64,000 nucleotides of DNA from Pontibacter kalidii (GTDB lineage Bacteria > Bacteroidota > Bacteroidia > Cytophagales > Hymenobacteraceae), in the NCBI RefSeq assembly GCF_026278245.1, contig NZ_CP111079.1, positions 3,164,501 through 3,228,500 on the forward strand. Reading direction: 5' to 3'. Position 1 is the stretch's first letter; each line of letters starts with the position of its first letter. This document shows positions 45,725 through 54,057 of this stretch, one piece after another. Made by a program: the position numbers and the translations under genes. The notes beneath the pieces were generated by a model, which worked only from the letters and a program-made list of their open reading frames with translations, searched no databases and had not been told where the DNA came from.

Positions 45725-45970
45725 ATGCTTAAGTTTTTCTTAAATTTTATGGTTGTAGGCCTTTTCTTGTATTACAAGCTATTACCATATAAGGATAGAC
45801 TACACACTCCCTACTCAGATATTTTTCAAGTTTTAGATAAAATTTTCTATAGGCTCATTCAATTTTTAAAACCAATTCTAAAACCATTGAAAGTTGGAAC
45901 AGGGTTATCAGTTGATATGACACAAATTGCAATGTTGGTAGTCCTACTCCTAAGTATAAATTTCCTGTAG
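45725..45970 (+). CDS. Small membrane protein, YggT-like
   Basis: From ATG 45725 this is 81 residues (an in-frame GTG at 45716 would add 3). There are two hydrophobic segments, FFLNFMVVGLFLYY at the start and IAMLVVLLLSINFL at the end. Between them FYRLIQFLKPILKPLKVGTG, then LSVDMTQIAMLV, fits the half-YggT pattern of amphipathic segment, Pro-rich turn and Asp before TM2. It lies between vWA copies 2 and 3. Function is unknown. A membrane anchor for the Ter complex is one possibility. Confidence 0.6.
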   Translation: MLKFFLNFMVVGLFLYYKLLPYKDRLHTPYSDIFQVLDKIFYRLIQFLKPILKPLKVGTGLSVDMTQIAMLVVLLLSINFL

Positions 45971-46158
45971 TAAATAACTTCAGCACACATAGTGCGAGCA
46001 AACAGCATACCGTTGTTTCTTTGATAAAATCCCTATAGAAAAGAGGTACTAACTCACTTCGAGCGGAAAGGCACTATAAGAGGAGCCAACCCATTTAGCA
46101 TATAAAACCTGTTTTTATAAACTCAAGGATTAGTTTCAAACTACTTAACATTACTAAG

Positions 46159-47211
46159 ATGAGAAGACTTCCTATATACTTCTTAATTGACATTTCTGAA
46201 TCAATGGTTGGTGAACCGATCCAACAGGTTGAAGAAGGATTGGCGGCCATTATAAAAGCTCTGAAGACAGACCCTTATGCTATCGAAACTGTATGGGTTT
46301 CTATTATTGTGTTTGCAGGACAGTCTAAGACAATCGTCCCCTTACAGGAGATCATTAGCTTCTACCCTCCTAAATTCCCAATAGGAAGCGGAACATCTTT
46401 GAGTAAAGGTCTTGGGCACCTAATGTATGAGCTCAGAAAAAATACAGTTAAAACAACGCTTGACCAGAAAGGTGACTGGAAGCCAATAGTTTTCTTGTTT
46501 ACAGACGGAGTACCAACGGATGATGCACAGGCCGCCATTAATGAGTGGAGGCAAAATTGGCAGCGTTCATCTAACATGATCGCCATCTCCTTTGGAAACG
46601 AGGCAGACACCAAGGTACTTAGTCAGTTAACAGAGAATGTCCTTCTATTTAAAAACACCAATGCGGACGCCTATAAGCAGTTCTTTAAGTGGGTAACTGA
46701 TTCTATAAAAACAAGTAGCATCAGTGTTGAGAACAACTCTACAGGCTTCGGACTAGCAGAGATAGATGGAGATACTCTCTCTAAGATAGACTTGTCCAAG
46801 TCTCCGCAGCCCAATCAGTTTGTGGACAGCAACTATGTAGTGTTATCTGCAAAGTGCCAGAACACTAAGAGACCCTACCTAATGAAGTACAGGAAAACTG
46901 TACGACCTGCCACTGTGGCAGGTCTAGGGTTAGACACATTAGCTTATCGATTGATCGGGGCCTATCAGGTTGATAATATCTACTATGAGTTATCAGACAG
47001 CACTGCAGGCACTTTCAGAATAAATTCTGATGAACTAATGGGATCACCCACATGCCCATGTTGCGGTAACCAAATTGGTTTTGCCATGTGCCACTGTGGC
47101 GGCATACATTGCATAGGAGATGAACAGTTGAACACTTGCCCATGGTGTGAAAGCCAAGGGACCTATGGCTATGGTGAAAGCGGTTTTGAGGTAAACAGGA
47201 CACAAGGGTAA
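46159..47211 (+). CDS. vWA protein with C-terminal zinc ribbon, TerY-like, copy 3
   Basis: A 350-residue protein. The N-terminal vWA domain has FLIDISESMVGEP (DxSxS kept, about residues 7-19) and FLFTDGVPTDDA (about 113-124). Residues about 220-290 form a further domain, and the C-terminus has a cysteine-rich zinc module, GSPTCPCCGNQIGFAMCHCG followed by an HC and CPWC pair (about 293-332). This is the TerY form known to carry an extra metal-binding domain. It precedes the PP2C and kinase genes by 7 bp, so it completes a TerY-phosphatase-kinase triad. Confidence 0.92.
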   Translation: MRRLPIYFLIDISESMVGEPIQQVEEGLAAIIKALKTDPYAIETVWVSIIVFAGQSKTIVPLQEIISFYPPKFPIGSGTSLSKGLGHLMYELRKNTVKTTLDQKGDWKPIVFLFTDGVPTDDAQAAINEWRQNWQRSSNMIAISFGNEADTKVLSQLTENVLLFKNTNADAYKQFFKWVTDSIKTSSISVENNSTGFGLAEIDGDTLSKIDLSKSPQPNQFVDSNYVVLSAKCQNTKRPYLMKYRKTVRPATVAGLGLDTLAYRLIGAYQVDNIYYELSDSTAGTFRINSDELMGSPTCPCCGNQIGFAMCHCGGIHCIGDEQLNTCPWCESQGTYGYGESGFEVNRTQG

Positions 47212-47218
47212 ATTCCAT

Positions 47219-48628
47219 ATGAGCGAGACTAAGCCTTACATTCAAGCCCTTTTTGCAGGAAAAAATATAAGTGTAAACTCTAACAGGGCGAGCATATTCG
47301 AAGAATTCGCAAAAGATGAGAACATAACTGTAGCAGTTAAGCAGATATTAGAGAACCAAAAGATGTTAACAGACAAGTGGACATTAATTAATAGAGTAAG
47401 GGACATAAAAGAGCAACCGGTAAGCATTCCTAATGCTACAGTAGGAAAGCCATATGAAGCCTTAGTAGATTTTGATCAACTCCACTGGAGAGATGTGACT
47501 AATTCTGATTTTGAAGGTTTGGACACTGTTGGATTATGTTATGATTGCGAGACTAAAGTAATCAGTGGCACTCCTACCCGTAGTGGCGATTTAAAGGTTA
47601 CTTTTAAATATAAGGTTGAGGGCGAGCCAGAGGACTCCGCTTTAAATGAGAAACTCATACCTATTGTCATCAATCCAGACCCTAAGTCTCTATGGAAAAA
47701 CATCGAAAGTGTAAAGACCGATTATTATTGGAAAGAAGATAACATAACGGCCTTCGAAAGGCTCGGAGATAAAACCCTTGTAGCCGCCTCAAAAAGAGGA
47801 AGGTCACATGCTAACGTAGGCTCATTCAGAGAGGATGATCTAGCTTACAAGTATTTTGAGTCAACAGGGTGGAGTGTAGTTGCTGTCGCCGACGGCGCAG
47901 GTAGCGCGAAAATGTCTCGTCAAGGCTCAAAAATCGCTTGTAATAGTATCGTAGACTATTTCTCTAATCATCTTACGGAAGAAAGCTTTTCAGATTTTGA
48001 TATTCTGCTAAAAGAGTATGTAGAAAGTAAAGGGGAAGAGACTCAGAAGAAGCTCAATTACTTTGTTTACAACACCCTTGGACAAGCCGCATTATACGCA
48101 CATAAACAATTAGATGCATTTGCTACAAAGGATGAAACTCCTATCAAAGAACTTCACAGCACTTTGATTTTCACCCTTTTCAAGAAGTATGAATATGGGT
48201 ACGCCATCTTATCTTTTGGAGTTGGAGATTGCCCGATAGGTTTGATAAACAAGGATCTGTCTTCGGTAACTCTAATGAACTGGCTCGATGTAGGTGAGTT
48301 TGGAGGGGGAACCAGATTTATTACCATGCCTGATATATTCAAGAGCGAAAAGTTCTACACCAGGTTTAATTTCAAACTGATTGATGACTTCTCCTTCCTA
48401 ATGTTGATGACAGATGGAATTTACGACCCTAAGTTTGTTGTAGAGGCCAACCTAGAGAAAATGGAGAAATGGCAGGAACTACTGAATGATCTGAACGGCG
48501 AGAACGAAGACGGCGTGAAGGTGGAATTCAATAGGGGAAATGCTGACATAGCTTCACAATTGTCTGACTGGATGGACTTCTGGAGCTCGGGCAATCATGA
48601 TGACAGAACTTTAGCCATAATCTTTTAA
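47219..48628 (+). CDS. PP2C-type phosphatase with N-terminal Ig-like (He_PIG-type) domain
   Basis: A 469-residue protein. Residues about 65-145 (PVSIPNATVGKPYEALVDFD and VISGTPTRSGDLKVTFKYKV) follow the putative-Ig pattern with GxPY and ISGTPTxxG. The PP2C domain starts around 190: VVAVADGAGSAKMSRQGSKI (about 222-241), STLIFTLFKKYEYGYAILSF with GVGDCP, then LMLMTDGIYDP and HDDRTLAIIF. The Asp metal ligands of PP2C are therefore present. It should dephosphorylate Ser/Thr residues in the cytoplasm, probably opposing the kinase 9 bp downstream. It is the phosphatase of the TerY-P triad. Confidence 0.88.
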   Translation: MSETKPYIQALFAGKNISVNSNRASIFEEFAKDENITVAVKQILENQKMLTDKWTLINRVRDIKEQPVSIPNATVGKPYEALVDFDQLHWRDVTNSDFEGLDTVGLCYDCETKVISGTPTRSGDLKVTFKYKVEGEPEDSALNEKLIPIVINPDPKSLWKNIESVKTDYYWKEDNITAFERLGDKTLVAASKRGRSHANVGSFREDDLAYKYFESTGWSVVAVADGAGSAKMSRQGSKIACNSIVDYFSNHLTEESFSDFDILLKEYVESKGEETQKKLNYFVYNTLGQAALYAHKQLDAFATKDETPIKELHSTLIFTLFKKYEYGYAILSFGVGDCPIGLINKDLSSVTLMNWLDVGEFGGGTRFITMPDIFKSEKFYTRFNFKLIDDFSFLMLMTDGIYDPKFVVEANLEKMEKWQELLNDLNGENEDGVKVEFNRGNADIASQLSDWMDFWSSGNHDDRTLAIIF

Positions 48629-48637
48629 TTGATAAGC

Positions 48638-50146
48638 ATGAATACTAAAACTGTAGCTTCCATCATCAACAGCGGCAAGTCTTATCAATTTGTAGACACA
48701 GGGGAGCCTATGCGAGGAGGCATGAAAGATGTCTTTTTCAGTCCAGACAGGTCCTATGTAGTAGCTTTTTATCGTGATCAGCAGGATTTTAATTCTAAAG
48801 AAAGACTTAAGAAGATCGTCACTCAGTACTACGACAGTTTTTTTAACCGGGAAGGCGGCAGTTACTACAAAGATTTGTACTGCTGGCCGACAGACATGGT
48901 TGAACTGGACAAAAAGGTTGGACTTATAGTACCCTGCTACAATAAAAATTTCTTTTTTAACAAAGGCTATGCGACAAGCGACCTAATAAAAGGAAAGGAG
49001 AAAGAAGGTAAATGGTTTGCCTCACCTAAGTTTAGAAATAGACAGTTTCCACTAAGGCTTGACGAATCAGAACTGGGGAATTGGCTAAGTTATTTTCAGG
49101 TGTGTGTTAATATCGCCAGGGGCGTTAAACGTTTACATTCTGCCGGCTTAGCTCACTCAGACCTATCTTACAAGAACGTATTAGTTGACCCTGTAAGTAA
49201 GTCAGCTGCTATCATAGACATAGATGGCCTGGTTGTACCTGGCTTGTTTCCTCCTGATGTGATTGGTACTGCTGATTTTATTGCTCCAGAAGTATTGGCT
49301 ACAAAACACTTAGACATCAAAGATCCAAACCGCAAACTGCCGAACCGGTTGACCGACCTGCATGCTTTAGCGGTCATGATCTATATGTACCTACTTTATC
49401 GCCACCCTTTGAAAGGCGGAAAAGTGCATGACTTAGATACTGAAAAGGACGACTTGTTATCAATGGGTGAGAAAGCTTTATTCATAGAGCACCCCACTGA
49501 TAAGTCTAACAGACCTAAGTTAAATCAGGTAAATCCCAAAGAATTACCTTGGGCAGACGTATCTAAAGTTCCTTACTTCATTACAGGCCCTTACTTGAAA
49601 GCACTGTTCGATAGGGCCTTTATTGATGGTTTGCATAACCCTATGCAGCGTCCTACGGCAAATGAGTGGGAGGATGCTTTATTAAAAACTACTGATCTTA
49701 TGCAGCCATGCAGTAATGCATCTTGCGAGCAGAAGTGGTATGTTTTTGATAATTCTAACAAGCCAAGGTGCCCGTTCTGCGGTACTGCGCATAAAGGCAC
49801 TCTACCTGTTTTAGACCTTTACTATCAATTCAAACCTACAGTCTGGAAACCTGAGAACCATAGGTTAATGGTTTACAACAACCAGTACCTGTTTCAATGG
49901 CATGTCAACCGAAACATCATTAGAAATGAGAAGCTTACTCCAGCGCAAAAGATACCGGTTGGCTATTTCACATTCCATAACGGCAAATGGGTATTAGTGA
50001 ATCAGAAGTTATCATCTCTTAAAGACCTAACAGAGGATAAAGAAATTCCAGTAGGTACTATGGTAGAAATAACAGACGGCAAAAAACTACTGCTATCAAA
50101 AGAAGATGGAGGAAGAGTTGTAATAGTAACAATGGCAAATAAATAA
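48638..50146 (+). CDS. Protein kinase with zinc ribbon and C-terminal beta-rich domain (TerY-P triad)
   Basis: ATG at 48638 is preferred over the in-frame TTG at 48629. About 502 residues. Kinase motifs: GGMKDVFFSPDRSYVVAFYR in the N-lobe, HSDLSYKNVLVD (about residues 172-183, catalytic Asp and Asn present), IIDIDGLV (the DFG equivalent) and GTADFIAPEVLA (APE). The usual VAIK Lys is not obvious, since VVAFYR stands at its place. A zinc ribbon follows (CSNASCEQKW and CPFCG, about 370-396). The C-terminal part (IPVGYFTFHNGKWVLVNQKL and onward) looks like an FHA-type or ubiquitin-like beta fold, a low-confidence inference. Confidence 0.86.
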   Translation: MNTKTVASIINSGKSYQFVDTGEPMRGGMKDVFFSPDRSYVVAFYRDQQDFNSKERLKKIVTQYYDSFFNREGGSYYKDLYCWPTDMVELDKKVGLIVPCYNKNFFFNKGYATSDLIKGKEKEGKWFASPKFRNRQFPLRLDESELGNWLSYFQVCVNIARGVKRLHSAGLAHSDLSYKNVLVDPVSKSAAIIDIDGLVVPGLFPPDVIGTADFIAPEVLATKHLDIKDPNRKLPNRLTDLHALAVMIYMYLLYRHPLKGGKVHDLDTEKDDLLSMGEKALFIEHPTDKSNRPKLNQVNPKELPWADVSKVPYFITGPYLKALFDRAFIDGLHNPMQRPTANEWEDALLKTTDLMQPCSNASCEQKWYVFDNSNKPRCPFCGTAHKGTLPVLDLYYQFKPTVWKPENHRLMVYNNQYLFQWHVNRNIIRNEKLTPAQKIPVGYFTFHNGKWVLVNQKLSSLKDLTEDKEIPVGTMVEITDGKKLLLSKEDGGRVVIVTMANK

Positions 50147-50180
50147 CATAAAACACACAAACAATTTTACTTTTAGCTGA

Positions 50181-51176
50181 ATGGTAACGAACATTTACTT
50201 CATTAGTGGATTTGCATTACTCGTTGTAGTAATGCTCCTAATCGACTTAGGCCTTTTTAATAAAAAGGCTCACAAAATATCAAATAAGGAAGCAGCAATC
50301 TGGAGCTGTGTCTGGATTGGCCTCGCAGCAATATTCGGTGGTCTAGTTTATACCTTTTTAGGAATAGAAAAAGCTTCTGAATTTTACACTGCGTTTTTGA
50401 TAGAAAAGGCTCTTTCTGTAGATAACCTATTTGTCTTCATTCTAGTTTTCGGATTTTTTAAAGTACCTGAACAGTATCATCATAAAGTTCTGTTTTGGGG
50501 TATTGTAGGAGCCATTGTACTACGTGCTATATTCATATTTACTGGTGCAACTATAATCAGTTATACCTACCTTCCTGATTTTACAATACTTGGTTACACT
50601 TTCCATGAAGTAAACATAATTCTTACCCTATTTGGACTGTTCCTGGTGTACGCAGGTATAAAATCATTAGGAGGAGATGATGATGATGAGCAGGACTTCT
50701 CTAAAAGCTTTGGCGTAAAAATTATCAAATCTATCTTCCCTGTTACTGATAAATTTGATGGGGGTAAGTTCTTCACTATTGAGAATGGAAAAAAAGTAGG
50801 CACTTTACTATTAGTAGTTGTAGGTGTTATAGAGGTAACTGACCTTATTTTCGCCGTTGATTCTATTCCGGCAATATTCACAGTATCCCGTGATCCATTT
50901 ATACTTTACACCAGTAACATATTTGCAATTCTTGGTTTAAGAACTCTATACTTCCTTCTAGCTAATTTTATGCACTACTTCGCCTACCTAAAGTATGGTT
51001 TAGCAGGTATTCTTTCATTTATAGGATTCAAGATGGTTATTGCTCCTATTTATCATATCTCTTCTCCTCTTTCTTTATCTGTTGTTGCAACCTTATTATT
51101 TGCAGCAACTATCGCTTCTATTGTATGGAAGCCTAAGGTTGAAGAGAAAGAAGAAGAGAAAGAATTAGTTGCTTAA
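50181..51176 (+). CDS. TerC family integral membrane protein (Alx/TerC)
   Basis: A 331-residue protein with about nine TM segments. Family markers are LLIDLGLFNKKAH (about residues 20-32), IEKALSVDNLFVFILVFGFF (about 74-93) and EVTDLIFAVDSIPAIFTVSR (about 218-237), with the conserved acidic residues in TM helices. TerC proteins handle metal ions (Mn export in Alx/MntP-like roles) and are the membrane centre of Ter complexes. It follows the kinase by 34 bp in the same operon. Confidence 0.96.
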   Translation: MVTNIYFISGFALLVVVMLLIDLGLFNKKAHKISNKEAAIWSCVWIGLAAIFGGLVYTFLGIEKASEFYTAFLIEKALSVDNLFVFILVFGFFKVPEQYHHKVLFWGIVGAIVLRAIFIFTGATIISYTYLPDFTILGYTFHEVNIILTLFGLFLVYAGIKSLGGDDDDEQDFSKSFGVKIIKSIFPVTDKFDGGKFFTIENGKKVGTLLLVVVGVIEVTDLIFAVDSIPAIFTVSRDPFILYTSNIFAILGLRTLYFLLANFMHYFAYLKYGLAGILSFIGFKMVIAPIYHISSPLSLSVVATLLFAATIASIVWKPKVEEKEEEKELVA

Positions 51177-51206
51177 ATATAATTAACTCAAAATTCCTTA
51201 GAAAAG

Positions 51207-51569
51207 ATGGGATTTAGGTATAACAAGCGTTTAGGAGGTAGTAGAGGTTGGGGGCTGAACGTAAGTGGTTCGGGCATCACACCAAGCTATCGATCAAAAT
51301 ATGGTTCAGTTGGTCCAAGAGGATTTTCGATCAGAACCGGCATACCTGGACTCTCTTTTCGTCAAGGATTTGGTAAGTCAAAAGGAAATGGCGCAGTAAT
51401 CGCACTAGTTATATGGCTTGCTGTCATGGCTTTTATATCAGCTGCAATTGTTGGATATAATTTGATTCGCCTGACTGTTTGGCTTGTTTTGGAACTGTAT
51501 CATCTTTGCCTAAGGGTTTATTACAAGTGGAGAATGAAGCAAGAAACGAACGGTTCTAACCAACCATAA
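51207..51569 (+). CDS. DUF4236 domain membrane protein
   Basis: A 120-residue protein. The N-terminus MGFRYNKRLGGSRGWGLNVS and PRGFSIRTGIPGLSFRQGFG matches the small Gly-rich DUF4236 beta domain. One or two TM segments follow (AVIALVIWLAVMAFISAAIV, IRLTVWLVLELYHLCL). DUF4236 proteins are small, common in many bacteria and without an agreed function. Thirty base pairs after terC, it is the last gene before the palindromic terminator. Confidence 0.85.
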   Translation: MGFRYNKRLGGSRGWGLNVSGSGITPSYRSKYGSVGPRGFSIRTGIPGLSFRQGFGKSKGNGAVIALVIWLAVMAFISAAIVGYNLIRLTVWLVLELYHLCLRVYYKWRMKQETNGSNQP

Positions 51570-51614
51570 AACATAAGAGGCAGCTTAATATTAAGCTGCC
51601 TCTTATGTTTTATG
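51565..51614. terminator. Perfect 50-bp palindromic terminator of the Ter operon
   Basis: The 25-bp arm CATAAAACATAAGAGGCAGC... (51565-51589) is followed with no spacer by its exact reverse complement (51590-51614). Transcribed RNA would form a very stable hairpin ending in UUUUAUG. It overlaps the DUF4236 stop codon and can work for either strand. Confidence 0.9.
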
Positions 51615-51707
51615 GTACTGGTTTCTTAATTTGACAGGAACATTATAATTAGTAGTTCGAGACAAGGGTTACTAGTTTAGAACATATGATTTGTGGCCCC
51701 TATTATA

Positions 51708-52022
51708 TTAATTTCTATTGGGAGAATTAGCTTTAGATCTAAAAGCATTTATAAGAGATAGCGCAAGACCTAAAGCCACAACAACATCTACTATAATCCA
51801 TAACTCCCGCCCAAGTACTACTTTAAAGAAAGGTTGAAATAGAAGTGCAAGTGCTCCATATATAAAGGCAGCATTCTTGTTACCCCCATCACGCTGAAGT
51901 AGGGCTAACAGCCCGAAACCAACAAATGCTGCAAACCTAACGAACTGATAGAAACCAAATGGCATTTGTAATAGACATAAGAACAGAAGGATTATTAATA
52001 CAAGCTTAATGGCTTTATCCAT
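51708..52022 (-). CDS. Small membrane protein, DUF6804-like
   Basis: A 104-residue protein with three to four hydrophobic helices: LVLIILLFLCLLQMPFGFYQ, FAAFVGFGLLALL, AAFIYGALALLFQPFFKVVL and IIVDVVVALGLALSLINAF. The phrase FYQFVRFAAFVGF followed by LFQPFFK is typical of a small family of bacterial membrane proteins often annotated DUF6804. No function is known. It is on the minus strand, convergent to the Ter operon. Confidence 0.75.
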   Translation of the reverse strand: MDKAIKLVLIILLFLCLLQMPFGFYQFVRFAAFVGFGLLALLQRDGGNKNAAFIYGALALLFQPFFKVVLGRELWIIVDVVVALGLALSLINAFRSKANSPNRN

Positions 52023-52046
52023 TAATGAAGATGGTTGTTAGCTAAA

Positions 52047-52277
52047 TTAATTTCTAAAAAACTCTTCCGGAGTTATTGAAGCAGTTGCCATGTTCCTATT
52101 AGCAACCTCATAAAGGGTAATAGAGACAAAGGTATATCCACTGCTTGAGTTCTCAATCTTAATATGATCATTAGGATCATCTGATATACAGAGCTGTGCC
52201 CGCTTGGTCAGAAAGTCCCCCTCCTTTTCTAAAAGCCTTGAGAAGCACCTGATGGCAAACCGCTTTTTGGTAGCTAA
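52047..52277 (-). pseudogene. Open frame without a start codon, probable 5'-truncated gene remnant
   Basis: A minus-strand frame of about 76 codons ends at 52047 with ...ASITPEEFFRN. Upstream it reads back through KRAQLCISDDPNDHIKIENS to an in-frame TAG at 52278-52280. There is no ATG, GTG or TTG in the first 55 codons. The sequence is smooth and protein-like, so it may be the tail of an interrupted small protein. I do not recognise the family. Confidence 0.35.
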
Positions 52278-52318
52278 CTACATCCCAGCATAACTTTTAT
52301 AGAAGTACCAAATAATTA

Positions 52319-52735
52319 CTAATCTAGCTTTTGATCCTTTAGCATTCTTTCCATCAGTTCAACCTTCTCCCGCTCACTCTTTAGTAAAGCATCATATAGC
52401 TCAATAATTTTTTCAACGGCATTGAAATTAAAGGTATGTTGATTACAATTTCCAACCCCAGCTCCAGCAGAAGAATGATCATGCATATTTTGAATATGGA
52501 AAACTGTTCCTTCTTCTGTGAAATTTTTGATGGCTTCAGAAGTCACCCCTAATGCTTTTGCTATTCTCTCCAAAGTCGTATCATCCACCTCCTCTTCCTG
52601 CTCAATACGGGAGATGTTTTGCTGTGTGGTGCCCAGCTCACTGGCTAAAGCGGATTGCTTCACGCCTAAGGCGGTGCGCATTCTGCGGACGTGGTCGCCC
52701 AGATGGATCGGTCGTTTTTTGGCTGCTGTTTCCAT
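52319..52735 (-). CDS. XRE-family HTH regulator
   Basis: A 138-residue protein with a Cro/CI HTH (about residues 13-70, VRRMRTALGVKQSALASELG then TTQQNISRIEQEEEVDDTTL), a linker with FHIQNMHDHSSAG and a C-terminal helix likely to form a coiled coil (AVEKIIELYDALLKSEREKV). This type is typical of regulators on mobile elements and near toxin or stress modules. A hairpin with the word TTTTCACAAGC lies just upstream of its start. Confidence 0.85.
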   Translation of the reverse strand: METAAKKRPIHLGDHVRRMRTALGVKQSALASELGTTQQNISRIEQEEEVDDTTLERIAKALGVTSEAIKNFTEEGTVFHIQNMHDHSSAGAGVGNCNQHTFNFNAVEKIIELYDALLKSEREKVELMERMLKDQKLD

Positions 52736-53068
52736 ATAATTAATTTACAAATTTCTTCTTATAATACCAATTAAAAACTGCTTGTTTTTCACAAGCAAAG
52801 GATTATTTATTACAAGTGCACCACCTTCTCTTCCATCATAAATCAGCTTGTCTATCGCCGATTAGTCATCCAAGTAGCAAACAACCGCTTTAAAGATAGA
52901 AGGTATTGGGGGTATATCAAAAAGGAGGAACACTTGCCTGCCCTCCCGCTGCAGGAAAGGCTCTTCTCAGCGTCCCATTACTGGTAGCGGTGATGCCAGA
53001 AGAATGCGGCAGCACCTTCGCATCCTCCTGGAGGGCATTCGGCTATGATGATCTAGCCCATTCATAGC
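52736..53068. promoter_or_regulatory. Upstream region of the XRE regulator with a TGCTTGT/ACAAGCA hairpin
   Basis: No coding sequence is supported. A stem-loop TGCTTGT (52779-52785) and ACAAGCA (52791-52797) is 45-60 bp upstream of the regulator's start. The word TTTTCACAAGC inside it reappears at 53737-53747, so it may be an operator of the XRE protein. Confidence 0.45.
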
Positions 53069-53416
53069 TCAATTCCAGGAAAAGCCCAGCATCATTGCCG
53101 TTGCGTCCCCGGCTGTATCGGTTGCTTCCCCCTCCTTCGCTAGAGGCCTGATGCACACAAGGCTTTTGGAGGAAGGGTCGTAGGAGGGTAGGTAGTAGAG
53201 GTAGCCCCACCTGTCCAGCTCCAGGATGCAGCGGTGGTAGGTCGTGCGGGATCTGATGCGCGCCCACCCCATCACTTCTTTCCTGTTCACCCTGAAAGCC
53301 CCGCCGCCCCGGCTTTGGACCAGCAGGGCCATGTAAAGGTTCAGGTGCGGGCGGCGCAGGCGCCTGTCCCCTCCCGCTTTCTTGTAAAAGCCCGTCAGTT
53401 GAGCACTTACCTCCAT
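53069..53416 (-). CDS. Winged-helix-like protein of a mobile element, unknown function
   Basis: A 115-residue basic protein (KKAGGDRRLRRPHLNLYMAL, KEVMGWARIRSRTTYHRCIL, ELDRWGYLYYLPSYDPSSKS). The helix-turn-helix-wing pattern around residues 45-85 suggests DNA binding, as in small replication or transfer regulators linked to excisionase genes in Bacteroidetes elements. Its start overlaps the upstream excisionase-like gene by 10 bp, so the two are co-translated. No exact family assigned. Confidence 0.6.
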   Translation of the reverse strand: MEVSAQLTGFYKKAGGDRRLRRPHLNLYMALLVQSRGGGAFRVNRKEVMGWARIRSRTTYHRCILELDRWGYLYYLPSYDPSSKSLVCIRPLAKEGEATDTAGDATAMMLGFSWN

Positions 53417-53685
53417 GAGTGCACCTCCTTCCCGTTCAGCAGCCTGGAGATATCCTCCTGGCGGTAGTAGTGAGTGCCCCCGACCTTGACCGAGGGCAGC
53501 GTGCCCTCCACCCTCAGCTTTTGCAGCGTGGAGGGGGAGACCTGCAGCATGCGCCGCACCTCGGCGGACTTGAGCACCTTCTTCGGCGCCTCGGTCTGCT
53601 GCATTCCGATCAGTCTGGCCAGGTCCTCGAGCAGCTGCCGGTGGAAGGTTTGCAGGTCTTGCTTGGTGATGATTTCTACGGACAT
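53407..53685 (-). CDS. Excisionase-like HTH (HTH_17) DNA-binding protein
   Basis: A 92-residue protein with a MerR/Xis-like motif, VLKSAEVRRMLQVSPSTLQK then LRVEGTLPSVKVGGTHYYRQ and EDISRLL (about residues 37-83). This is the standard helix-turn-helix of element-borne excisionases. An N-terminal helical region (LQTFHRQLLEDLARLIGM) precedes it. It fits the mobilisation genes downstream. No integrase is visible in the window. Confidence 0.85.
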   Translation of the reverse strand: MSVEIITKQDLQTFHRQLLEDLARLIGMQQTEAPKKVLKSAEVRRMLQVSPSTLQKLRVEGTLPSVKVGGTHYYRQEDISRLLNGKEVHSWR

Positions 53686-54057
53686 CGTTTTACTTGTTTT
53701 GGTTATAGGGTGAAGTTGCCCACTTTCACCTCCCCCTTTTCACAAGCTGAACCCAACTTGTGAAAAACAATTTTACCGGGTAAAAAACAAGGAGGTGAGC
53801 TCCCCCTCCCCCCTTAACCCCACCAGATTCACCTGAATTGGGCTATTTCCGCGGAAAAGTAGCCAAGTTCACTTTATTCCGCCCAAAGAGCCACAGCCTG
53901 GACCGCTTTTCCCCAACTCGGCCATGCCTTGTGAACACGCCCTGCCTTTCCCCCCCACCTTTGAAGGGAGCCAGCCAGGGAAAGCCGCTATGGCGCAGGG
54001 GATGTCCCTACCCCAACTTCCCTCACCACCGGATCATAACTTTAAAGAACCATACTT
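53686..54057. promoter_or_regulatory. GC-rich intergenic region with tandem palindromes
   Basis: The 372-bp divergent gap holds TTTTCACAAG/CTTGTGAAAA (53737-53746 and 53757-53766, 10-nt loop), then the palindrome TTTTACCGGGTAAAA at 53771-53785. These symmetric sites suggest operators or a small replication or transfer control region. No gene is supported. Confidence 0.5.
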
